Source of the DNA: Paraburkholderia sp. LEh10
Lineage (GTDB): Bacteria; Pseudomonadota; Gammaproteobacteria; Burkholderiales; Burkholderiaceae
Assembly (NCBI RefSeq): GCF_017814945.1
Contig: NZ_JAGIPX010000004.1
Span: 186,001-250,000, forward strand
DNA length: 64,000 nucleotides
Reading direction: 5' to 3'
Shown here: piece after piece, positions 23,646 through 32,124 of the stretch
Position numbering within the stretch: position 1 is the first letter of the stretch
Layout of the letters: each line of letters opens with the position of its first letter
Program-made: the position numbers and the translations under genes
The notes under the pieces: generated by a model
The model's database searches: none
The model's input: only the letters and a program-made list of their open reading frames with translations
Told to the model about the DNA's origin: nothing

Positions 23646-24126
23646 CGGCGCCCTCCTTCACGAAACTGAAACGCATGACGATGGCGTCCTCCCGGCTGCG
23701 ATGCCGCGCCGGATAGTAGTTCTTGCGGCGGCCAATCGACGCGAAACCAAAGCGCTCATACAGCTTGATCGCGCGATGGTTCGACGGCCGCACTTCGAGC
23801 AGCATTCCCGCGAGCTTTTCGCCGCGCGCGATGCGCACGGCTTCGCGCAGCAGCGCGAGGCCCGCACCCGCATGCTGCGCAACGGGTGCGACGCACAGAT
23901 TGAGCAGATGCATTTCATCGACGACGGGCATCAGCACGCAATAGCCGATCAGCGTGCCCGTCACATGCCGCAGACACACGCCGAAGTACCCATTGCGCAG
24001 CGAGTCTTCGAAATTGCCGCGGCTCCACGGAAACTCGTAGGCGAGCTTTTCGATGGCGGCAACCTCGTCGAGATCGCCCTCCGTCATCGGCGACATGTAG
24101 CGGTCCGCGAGCAGCACGCCGCTCAT
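23632..24126 (-). CDS. rimI: Ribosomal protein S18-alanine N-acetyltransferase RimI
   Basis: A 164-residue GNAT acetyltransferase that acetylates the N-terminal alanine of ribosomal protein S18. It shows the acetyl-CoA loop region around QHAGAGLALLREAV and the C-terminal signature EVRPSNHRAIKLYERFGF with the catalytic Asn/Tyr set. The start ATG overlaps the tsaB stop (ATGA). The tsaB-rimI pair is widespread in proteobacteria, which supports the name over a generic GNAT call. Confidence 0.95.
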   Translation of the reverse strand: MSGVLLADRYMSPMTEGDLDEVAAIEKLAYEFPWSRGNFEDSLRNGYFGVCLRHVTGTLIGYCVLMPVVDEMHLLNLCVAPVAQHAGAGLALLREAVRIARGEKLAGMLLEVRPSNHRAIKLYERFGFASIGRRKNYYPARHRSREDAIVMRFSFVKEGADGAA

Positions 24127-24968
24127 CGCGCGCCCTCGTCGTCGGCGGCATCGGCCGAAGCGTGGGTGGCACGAGCGCGCTGCGCCGAACCGGCTGCCGG
24201 CGCGTGCTGCGCGGCTTTCGCCGCGAGCCGTTCTTGCGTGGTTTGCGCGACCTTGTCGCGGATGTATTCGGGCGCGGCCTGGTCAGCGGGCAGCGTGCGG
24301 CCCGCGCGAAACGCCCGCAGCGCCGCGAATGCGATGGGCAGCGCGTGCGGCACTGCCTCGTGATCGACGCCGCGCGCGACGCCCGCCGCCTTCAGACGCT
24401 CGCCGAATGCCGTTGCGGCATTGCCCGCCAGCGTGAACGGCTGATCAGGCAAGACGAGCGCATCGGGCGCGGCGAGCGAAGCGGGATGGACCGTGCGCCA
24501 CTCGCCGAGGTGTTCGTCCCACGCGTAGTCGGCCCAATAGACTTCGTCCATGCGGGCGTCGAGCGCCGCAATCACGCGCGTAGCCGACGGGTCGCGCCTG
24601 CGCGCGCTCTCGGCGCACGCGAGCAGCGTGCCGATGGGCACCACCGGGCAATTCAGCCCGAAGGCCAGTCCTTGCGCCACACCCGTCGCGGTGCGCAGCC
24701 CCGTGAACGAGCCCGGGCCCGCGCCGAACGCAATCGCGTTGCAGGCGGCGAGCGCGAGGCCCGCTTCGTCGAACAGCTCGCGGATGGCGGGAAGAAGCCG
24801 CGTGCTGGAGACGGCGCCCGTCGCCTCATGCCGCACCCAGACGCGCGGCTCGGCAGCAGGCGCGTTCGTCTGGGCCGATGACGCATCATCGGCGCAATGG
24901 GTGGACAGCAGTGCGACCGAGCAGAATTCGGTCGAAGTATCGAGGGCGAGCAGCACGGTTTTCGTCAT
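24123..24968 (-). CDS. tsaB: tRNA threonylcarbamoyladenosine synthesis protein TsaB
   Basis: A 281-residue ASKHA-fold protein that dimerises with TsaD to make t6A37 on ANN-decoding tRNAs. It begins MTKTVLLALDTSTEFCSVAL, the family start, and has AIAFGAGPGSFTGLRTATGV, the diagnostic TsaB loop. The C-terminal 50 residues are Ala-rich and probably flexible. ATG 24968 is chosen by homology. It is the first gene of the tsaB-rimI-udg-DUF1853 operon and is divergent from the acyl-CoA-binding protein gene. Confidence 0.95.
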   Translation of the reverse strand: MTKTVLLALDTSTEFCSVALLSTHCADDASSAQTNAPAAEPRVWVRHEATGAVSSTRLLPAIRELFDEAGLALAACNAIAFGAGPGSFTGLRTATGVAQGLAFGLNCPVVPIGTLLACAESARRRDPSATRVIAALDARMDEVYWADYAWDEHLGEWRTVHPASLAAPDALVLPDQPFTLAGNAATAFGERLKAAGVARGVDHEAVPHALPIAFAALRAFRAGRTLPADQAAPEYIRDKVAQTTQERLAAKAAQHAPAAGSAQRARATHASADAADDEGAR

Positions 24969-25118
24969 GACCGCTATTGTAATGCGGCGCCCAGCGTCGC
25001 CGGATGCCAACACGACACGACCGGCGACGCGCCGCGTCTGGAAGGATCGCTCCAGCCGCGCGCCGGATGACCCTTGCTATGATCGACGCCCTATCTCGAA
25101 TAAAGCATGGAGGATCTG

Positions 25119-25388
25119 ATGAGCGACGTGGACGGTCTCTTCGCAAAGGCACAAGAAGATGTGAAGCAACTGCCGGAGCGTCCGGGCAACCTCACGCTGC
25201 TGCGCCTGTACGCGCTCTTCAAGCAGGCCACCGACGGCGACGTGCACGGCGACAAGCCCGGCTTCACGGATATCGTCGGCAAGTACAAGTACGACGCCTG
25301 GGCCGCGCTGCAAGGCACCGCGCCGGACACGGCCAAACAGCAATACGTCCAGCTGGTCGAGTCGCTGAAAAGCGGCACGGCAGCCTGA
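25119..25388 (+). CDS. Acyl-CoA-binding protein
   Basis: An 89-residue cytoplasmic four-helix protein of the ACBP family, best known from eukaryotes. Typical ACBP segments are visible: LLRLYALFKQATDGD, KPGFTDIVGKYKYDAW with the acyl-CoA-contacting Lys/Tyr residues, and YVQLVESLK at the end. It binds long-chain acyl-CoAs and may buffer or shuttle them. ATG 25119 has GGAGG directly upstream. It stands alone on the plus strand, divergent from tsaB. Its presence in a bacterium is uncommon but is known for Burkholderia. Confidence 0.93.
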   Translation: MSDVDGLFAKAQEDVKQLPERPGNLTLLRLYALFKQATDGDVHGDKPGFTDIVGKYKYDAWAALQGTAPDTAKQQYVQLVESLKSGTAA

Positions 25389-25805
25389 TTCCCGGCAATA
25401 GCCGCAATCGCTTAATTCCTCTTACCATTTCGACGGCTTCATTCGGAAAGCTCTTAACGGTGGCGCAGTGCAGCAATTATCGATATAATGCTGGCTGCGC
25501 TTTCACCGCTTCCATCCGGTCCGATGCTGTGGCCGTTGTGGGAAAAGCGCCTCGTAGCGTTTAGCTCCAATCCAGTTTAGAACCTGTCCCCTCCTGCAAG
25601 GCCCCACCGGCCGTCAAGTCCAGGCTGGCGGCAAGCCAATCCCGGCCTGTCGCATTCGATACAGCTTCTAACAAGAAACTCGCCTTCATTGTCGCGAGTT
25701 GCCCCCGTTTTTCGATTTGCTCGCTGCTTCTTTGCTCGCTGAATCCGACGACTTGGGTATGCCGATTGGCGTTGACGTGTTATTCCCCATGTTTCAAGGA
25801 TTCTC
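25389..25805. other. Intergenic region and likely rhlE leader
   Basis: A 417-bp gap with no coding-like frame. A TATAAT at 25484-25489 suggests a promoter, which would give rhlE a leader of about 310 nt. Two copies of TGCTCGCTG occur near 25719-25742. I see no terminator after the ACBP gene. Confidence 0.5.
25484..25489 (+). promoter_or_regulatory. Candidate -10 element for the rhlE leader
   Basis: Perfect TATAAT in an otherwise GC-rich stretch, in the right orientation for rhlE. The -35 position (TGGCGC at 25461-25466) is weak. Confidence 0.45.
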
Positions 25806-27482
25806 ATGACTTCGAGCAATACCTCCAGCCCGCTGAACGCCATCGCCGATCAAGCCCTCGGTCTCGACACGCCGGAAACGGCCGTGCAAGCTCCCGAAGC
25901 TGAAGGCCCGACGTTCGCGTCGCTGGGTCTGTCGGCGGAGATCGTCTCGGCACTGACGGCCGCCGGCTACAAGGCGCCGACGCCCGTGCAGCAGCGCGCG
26001 ATCCCGGCCGGCATCGCGGGCCGCGACCTGCTGGTGTCGAGCCCGACGGGTTCGGGCAAGACGGCGGCGTTCATGCTGCCCGCCATCGAGCGTTTCGCCC
26101 AGCTGCAAAAGGCGCAAGCCAACCAACCGCGCGAGCCGCGCAGCGACAGCAATGGCGGCGGCCGCGGCCGCCGTCCGATGCCCGTCGCGCGTCCGGGCCT
26201 GCTGGTCCTCACGCCGACCCGCGAACTCGCGATGCAGGTTACGACGGCCGCTTCGACCTACGGCAAGCACCTTCGCCGTCTGCGCACCGTCAGCATCCTA
26301 GGCGGCGTCGCGTACGGCCAGCAGTTGATGCTGCTCGCGAAGAACCCCGAAATCCTCGTCGCCACGCCCGGCCGTCTGCTCGACCATCTGGAGCGCGGCC
26401 GTATCGACCTGTCGCAACTGCAGATGCTCGTGCTCGACGAAGCCGACCGCATGCTCGACATGGGCTTCATCGACGACATCGAAACAATCGTCGCCGCGAC
26501 GCCCGCCACGCGTCAGACGATGCTGTTCTCGGCGACGCTCGACGGCAAGATCGGCTCGCTGACGGGCCGTCTGCTGAAAGACCCCGAGCGTATCGAGATC
26601 ACGCAGAAGATCGAGTCGCGCGCCAACATCGCGCAGAGCGTGCATTACGTCGACGACCGCGATCACAAGGACCGCCTGCTCGACCACCTGTTGCGCGACG
26701 TGAGCCTCGACCAGGCAATCGTGTTCACGGCGACCAAGAGCGACGCGGACATGCTGGCTGGGCGTCTCGCCGATGCTGGCTTCGAATCGGCTGCGCTGCA
26801 CGGCGACCTGCCGCAAGGCGCGCGCAACCGCACGATCCGCGCGCTGCGCGAGCGCCGCGTGCGCGTGCTGGTCGCGACGGACGTCGCGGCCCGCGGCATT
26901 GACATCCCCGGCATCACGCACGTGTTCAACTATGATCTGCCGAAGTTCGCCGAAGACTACGTGCACCGTATCGGCCGCACCGGCCGCGCGGGCCGCTCGG
27001 GTATCGCGGTGAGCCTCGTGCATCACGCGGAACAGGGCGCGTTGAAGCGCATCGAGCGTTTCGTTCGCGCGCCGCTGCCCGTCAACGTGGTCGCCGGCTT
27101 CGAGCCGCGTAAGGCGCCGCCCGCCAACGGTCGCGGCGGCTTCGGCGGCCGTGGCCGTCCGGGCGGTAATGGCGGCGGCGGCCGTCGCTACGGCGGCAAG
27201 CCGGGCTATGGTTCGCGCGACGGCAACGGTGGCGGCTACGGCGCACGCGAAGGCGGTGGTGGCTACGGCGCACGCGAAGGCGGTGGTGGCTACGGCGCCC
27301 GCGAAGGCGGCAACGGCGGCGGCCGCGGCTGGGGCGGCAAGCCCGCGGGCGGCTCGCGTGAAGGCGGCTACGGTGGCGGTTCGCGCGAAGGCTATCGCAG
27401 CGAAGGCTATCGCGGCAATCGCGAAGGCGGCTACGGTGCACGTCGCAACGACGGCCCGCGCAACACGCGCCGCGGCGACTAA
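25806..27482 (+). CDS. rhlE: DEAD-box ATP-dependent RNA helicase, RhlE-like, with Gly/Arg-rich tail
   Basis: A 558-residue RNA helicase. Motifs in order are the Q motif around APTPVQQRAIPAG, Walker A SSPTGSGKT, PTREL, the DEAD box VLDEADRMLD, SAT (FSATLDG), and HRIGRTGRAGR in the second RecA domain. Core homology ends near residue 415. The last 140 residues are Gly/Arg/Tyr-rich, with the unit EGGGGYGAR repeated in tandem, giving an RGG-like disordered RNA-binding tail. An insertion of about 25 Arg/Gly-rich residues lies between motif I and PTREL. RhlE-type helicases remodel rRNA and mRNA, often in the cold. A terminator follows at 27543. RhlE is the most likely subgroup; other DEAD-box names are possible. 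Confidence 0.9.
   Translation: MTSSNTSSPLNAIADQALGLDTPETAVQAPEAEGPTFASLGLSAEIVSALTAAGYKAPTPVQQRAIPAGIAGRDLLVSSPTGSGKTAAFMLPAIERFAQLQKAQANQPREPRSDSNGGGRGRRPMPVARPGLLVLTPTRELAMQVTTAASTYGKHLRRLRTVSILGGVAYGQQLMLLAKNPEILVATPGRLLDHLERGRIDLSQLQMLVLDEADRMLDMGFIDDIETIVAATPATRQTMLFSATLDGKIGSLTGRLLKDPERIEITQKIESRANIAQSVHYVDDRDHKDRLLDHLLRDVSLDQAIVFTATKSDADMLAGRLADAGFESAALHGDLPQGARNRTIRALRERRVRVLVATDVAARGIDIPGITHVFNYDLPKFAEDYVHRIGRTGRAGRSGIAVSLVHHAEQGALKRIERFVRAPLPVNVVAGFEPRKAPPANGRGGFGGRGRPGGNGGGGRRYGGKPGYGSRDGNGGGYGAREGGGGYGAREGGGGYGAREGGNGGGRGWGGKPAGGSREGGYGGGSREGYRSEGYRGNREGGYGARRNDGPRNTRRGD
27228..27311 (+). repeat. 27-bp tandem coding repeat in the rhlE tail
   Basis: Three near-identical consecutive units encoding GGYGAREGG-type blocks. 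The units differ mainly at one or two third-codon positions, as expected from recent slippage or unequal exchange. Confidence 0.85.
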
Positions 27483-27542
27483 ACGTTCTTCTCGGCGCTG
27501 ACAACGCCCCGCCAGCGGCGTGCAATAATCCGCTGCACAACC

Positions 27543-27571
27543 AAAACCGACGCCCCGCGTCGGTTTTTTTT
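27543..27571 (+). terminator. Rho-independent terminator after rhlE
   Basis: AAAACCGACG, a 5-nt loop and CGTCGGTTTT followed by further T residues. It ends the rhlE transcript before the aceA leader. Confidence 0.9.
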
Positions 27572-27875
27572 CGTCGCGCCCTCATTTCACGATGCGGAAA
27601 ATTTTTTTGCGTCGTAAAAAATCGTGCTGCGAAGCACAAGAAGCGCGGTTGCAACATGGAAAATCTCGTTTCTTATTGCGGAATGTTCCGCATAAGCATT
27701 TGATTTACAACAAATAAAAATCATCAAAAAAGCCGGTCCGGTGTCTGTTCCGGGCACTGCCTTTTGCCTAGACTCTTATATAAGACCTCGCGAAACGAAA
27801 CGCTCCCCGAAGCCCACGCTTCGCGAAAGTCAAAAGTCCATCGAACCCCTTTTCAAGGCAAAAAAGGAGCACACC
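27572..27875. promoter_or_regulatory. aceA upstream region with palindrome
   Basis: About 300 bp of AT-richer DNA between the rhlE terminator and aceA. It holds the perfect inverted repeat TGCGGAA-TG-TTCCGCA at 27677-27692 and a half site TGCGGAAA at 27593-27600. TATATAAG occurs at 27777-27784. The GGAA/TTCC symmetry resembles IclR-family operators, known regulators of glyoxylate-shunt genes. This is an inference; no promoter with both hexamers is obvious. Confidence 0.5.
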
Positions 27876-29183
<1,308 letters not shown>

Positions 29184-29487
29184 AACGGCTGACGTCATCC
29201 GACGTCGGCGGATTTAGCGGCTAGACGAGCAGCATCATGAAGCACGGCCCCGCAGAGGGCCGGTTTCAATCTCTTCCCAGCGAGGAAGGCCGGACGGCGC
29301 GACGTTTGACGAGCGCCGCCCGCAATTCCAAGCGTCGAATCTGCGCGAGCCTCGATTACACGATTACACGAGACGGGAGGCAACGCGCATGCGACCGTGC
29401 TGTCCGCTGGCGTGCGTCCTTTCAGAAGTATCAGGTCAAGGCTTAGAACTGTGGTCAACGCATGCGGGGAAGCCAGAGAAAAGCTCG
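29184..29487. other. Gap between aceA and the universal stress protein gene
   Basis: 304 bp between convergent genes. I see no gene, no strong terminator and no repeat in it. Confidence 0.5.
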
Positions 29488-29922
29488 CTACCGATAGACG
29501 ATCACGGGGATTTTCGTATGCGTGAGCACGCGCTGCGTCTCACTGCCGATCAGCAGACTGCCGAGTCCGCGCCGCCCGTGCGACGCCATGAAGATAACAT
29601 CGCAGCCGCCCTGCTCGGCCGCTTCAATGATGCCGAGATACGGCGACGGATGGACACTCGTCTGGCTCGTGCATTCGACACCCGCGCCGCGCGCCGCCTC
29701 CTCGACTTCCTGCAGATGTTGACGCGCTTCGCGCTCGCTGCGGTCCTGAAAATCGACAGGTGGTTCGATCACGACTTCGGAAAACGGCGAGTACGGATAC
29801 TGCGGCAGGCACGCATACGCAGTGACGCGCGCTCCGACGGCCTGAGCGAGATCGATCGCGCCGTCGATCGCCTTTTTAGACAGGTCCGAACCATCGGTCG
29901 GAACGAGGATGTGCTTGAACAT
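29488..29922 (-). CDS. Universal stress protein (UspA family)
   Basis: A 144-residue single-domain Usp. It begins MFKHILVPTDGSDLSKKA, the family start with the nucleotide-contacting Asp. The C-terminal motif MASHGRRGLGSLLIGSETQ matches the ATP-binding pattern of a glycine, nine residues and Gly-Ser, with Ala in place of the first Gly. It is therefore probably an ATP-binding Usp. ATG 29922 is chosen by homology; GGAGGGC lies upstream. Role: general stress adaptation, not further definable. Confidence 0.93.
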   Translation of the reverse strand: MFKHILVPTDGSDLSKKAIDGAIDLAQAVGARVTAYACLPQYPYSPFSEVVIEPPVDFQDRSEREARQHLQEVEEAARGAGVECTSQTSVHPSPYLGIIEAAEQGGCDVIFMASHGRRGLGSLLIGSETQRVLTHTKIPVIVYR

Positions 29923-30177
29923 GGTGCCCTCCGTCGTCGACTGCAGGTGTGGAATACGCACGCATGCGGCTTGCCGGTATGGATAACGAACCATGCATCC
30001 CGCATCGGCACGCGCGCGCAACCGCCTGCGCCGCAGCGGTTGCACGGCCGTGCGGCGGGCTGTCAAAACGATTGTAATGCGCCGAAATGCCGTGCAAGGG
30101 GCGCGTGCGGGCTTCTCCGCATATCGGAAACCCGCGCGCGAACTGACATCCCGCTTGCAGCACGACGCGCGTCGCGA

Positions 30178-31080
30178 TCAGCCCCAATAGGCCGGATTGC
30201 CATACGTATGCTTGAGAAAGTCGAGGAAAAGCCGCACGCGCAACGGCAAATGACGCCGCTGCGGGAACACGGCATGAATGCCGATCGGGGGCGCGGCGAA
30301 GTCGTCCAGCACGCTGACGAGCCGACCCGCCGCGATGTCCGTGCCGACTTCCCACCACGAACGCCACGCGAGTCCGTGGCCTTCGAGGCACCACTCGTGC
30401 AGCACCGCGCCGTCCGAACATTCCATCGTGCCCGACACCTTGATCGTCACGACCTTGTCGCCCTGCTGGAACACCCAGCCACGCTGCTGGGTCGCGCTCG
30501 CGCCGAGCGCGAGGCAATTGTGATGAGCGAGATCCGCAAGGGTCTGCGGCGCTGCGCGCTTCGCCAGGTACATCGGCGACGCGACACATACGCGTTTGTT
30601 CTCCCCGAGTCTCAACGATACCAGCGACGAATCGGGCAATTCTCCAAGCCGTATCGCGCAATCGAAGCCTTCATTGATGAGATCGACCATGCGATCGGAG
30701 AGATCGAGAGAAATCGACACATCCGGATGCGCGACGGTGAATGCGGGCACGAGTGGCGCGACGTGCCGCCGGCCGAAGCCCGCCGGAGCGGACACGCGCA
30801 GATGGCCGCTCGCCTTCACGCCGCCAGCAGACACACTCGCTTCCGCGTTCTGCATGTCGTGAATGATGCGCTGACAGTCTTCAAGGAACGCCGAGCCTTC
30901 GTAGGTCAGCGTAATGCGGCGCGTCGTGCGCACGAGCAACTTGACGCCGAGGCGCTCTTCGAGCGCGTCGATGCGCCGGCCGATGATCGCGGGCGCGACG
31001 CCCTCGGCTTGCGCTGCTGCGGACAGACTGCCGCGCGCCGCGACGGTCACGAAAGTCTCGATCTGCTTGAACCGGTCCAT
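30178..31080 (-). CDS. LysR-type transcriptional regulator
   Basis: A 300-residue LysR regulator. The winged HTH covers residues 1-60 (FKQIETFVTVAARGSLSAAA), followed by a linker helix and a periplasmic-binding-like effector domain from about 90 to 295. It is divergent from the haloacid dehalogenase gene with a 153-bp gap. That gap carries a good promoter for this gene and a perfect palindrome overlapping its -35 box, suggesting autorepression and control of the dehalogenase. The effector is unknown; the neighbourhood suggests a haloacid or glyoxylate-related compound. Start ATG 31080 is chosen because LysR homology begins there. Confidence 0.93.
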   Translation of the reverse strand: MDRFKQIETFVTVAARGSLSAAAQAEGVAPAIIGRRIDALEERLGVKLLVRTTRRITLTYEGSAFLEDCQRIIHDMQNAEASVSAGGVKASGHLRVSAPAGFGRRHVAPLVPAFTVAHPDVSISLDLSDRMVDLINEGFDCAIRLGELPDSSLVSLRLGENKRVCVASPMYLAKRAAPQTLADLAHHNCLALGASATQQRGWVFQQGDKVVTIKVSGTMECSDGAVLHEWCLEGHGLAWRSWWEVGTDIAAGRLVSVLDDFAAPPIGIHAVFPQRRHLPLRVRLFLDFLKHTYGNPAYWG

Positions 31081-31129
31081 CTGCGAGCGGGTGGCGCATG
31101 CATCGCGCACGAATAAGGGGATGCGCGCC

Positions 31130-31158
31130 AGATTAGGGTGATGAAAGTAAAAGATCAA
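31130..31158 (-). promoter_or_regulatory. Sigma70-type promoter of the LysR gene
   Basis: Read on the minus strand: TTGATC (31158-31153), a 17-bp spacer, then TAATCT (31135-31130). Expected start near 31123, 43 nt upstream of the LysR ATG. Confidence 0.6.
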
Positions 31159-31167
31159 GTGATCTTT
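31150..31167. promoter_or_regulatory. Palindromic operator candidate between LysR and dehalogenase genes
   Basis: AAAGATCA-AG-TGATCTTT, a perfect inverted repeat with 8-bp arms. It overlaps the LysR -35 box and is centred roughly 50 bp upstream of the predicted dehalogenase transcription start, the classic LysR arrangement. Confidence 0.65.
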
Positions 31168-31197
31168 ACAGTCTTTTTTAGCACAAGCCGTCACGAA

Positions 31198-31203
31198 TAG
31201 AAT
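31198..31203 (+). promoter_or_regulatory. Candidate -10 element of the dehalogenase gene
   Basis: TAGAAT 31 bp before the ATG, with a poor -35 (TTTTTA), as expected for an activator-dependent promoter. Confidence 0.45.
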
Positions 31204-31233
31204 CGATCCCGACCTCTGATGGAGCGCAAGGCA

Positions 31234-32034
31234 ATGTCGGCCACAACGACACTCTTCCCAAAAGCAGTGATCTTCGACGCATACGGCACGCTGTTCGACG
31301 TGCATTCGGTCGTCGCTGCGGCGGAGCAGATGTTCCCGGGCCACGGCGATACGCTCTCAAAGCTGTGGCGGCAAAAACAGATCGAATACGCGCATTTGCG
31401 CACATTGTCCGACCCGGCCGGCGCGCGTTACCTGCCGTTCTCGACCATCACACTCGACGCGCTGCGCTACGCCGCGCGCAAGCTCGGCCTCACGTTGGAT
31501 GCGGCAGGTGAAAAACGTCTGATGGACGAATACGCATGCCTGTCCGCGTTCCCCGACGTCCTGCCCGCGTTGCGGCAGCTGCGCGCCATGCGCGCCGCCC
31601 GCGGCGATGCGCAGCTCGGTCTCGGGATTCTCTCGAACGGCAATCCGCAGATGCTCGACATTGCTGTCAAGAGTGCGGGCATGTCGGGAATGTTCGATCG
31701 CGTGCTCTCGGTGGACGCCGTGCGCGCGTTCAAGCCCGCACCCGCAGCGTATGCGCTCGGCACGCAGGCGTTCGGCGCGGCCGCCGGCGAGATCGTGTTC
31801 GTGTCGTCGAACGGCTGGGACGCGAGCGGTGCGAACTGGTTCGGCTACACCGTCTTCTGGCTCAACCGCGAGGGCGCGCCCGCCGAGGAACTGGGCGTCG
31901 CGCCGCATGGCACGGGCAGCACCATGAGGGAACTGATTACTTTTATCGACAACCACGCATCGTCAGAGAAAACGCAGAGAACGGGAAAAGCCGAGAAAGG
32001 CAGCAGCCGCGCGCGCCACAGCCCTGGCGCATGA
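31234..32034 (+). CDS. (S)-2-haloacid dehalogenase, HAD type II
   Basis: A 266-residue HAD-superfamily hydrolase. It matches the type II haloacid dehalogenases, which hydrolyse L-2-haloalkanoic acids to 2-hydroxy acids. The nucleophile is D15 in AVIFDAYGTLFDVHS. The Ser/Asn motif is in LSNGNPQML, the lysine motif is FKPAPAAYAL, and the acidic/Trp block is SSNGWDASGANWFGY, which is specific for haloacid dehalogenases. The last 25 residues are polar and beyond the usual end. ATG 31234 has GGAGCG upstream. It lies between the LysR gene and aceB. Confidence 0.92.
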   Translation: MSATTTLFPKAVIFDAYGTLFDVHSVVAAAEQMFPGHGDTLSKLWRQKQIEYAHLRTLSDPAGARYLPFSTITLDALRYAARKLGLTLDAAGEKRLMDEYACLSAFPDVLPALRQLRAMRAARGDAQLGLGILSNGNPQMLDIAVKSAGMSGMFDRVLSVDAVRAFKPAPAAYALGTQAFGAAAGEIVFVSSNGWDASGANWFGYTVFWLNREGAPAEELGVAPHGTGSTMRELITFIDNHASSEKTQRTGKAEKGSSRARHSPGA

Positions 32035-32124
32035 CGGCATGTTTTCCCGTCTCGCCGCTCATCGAGACGAAGCATTGCAATTGCATCAACAACATCTTTG
32101 AAACTGACCGACCAAGGAGAAATC

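Noticed and set aside
27751..27768. Possible sigma54 promoter upstream of aceA (GGGCACTGCCTTTTGCC)
   Set aside because: The GG and GC dinucleotides are 11 bases apart instead of the required 10, and TGGCAC is not matched well.
29184..29487. Small gene between aceA and the stress protein gene
   Set aside because: Open frames such as the one at 29237-29446 lack a ribosome-binding site and have Arg-rich translations typical of noncoding GC-rich DNA.
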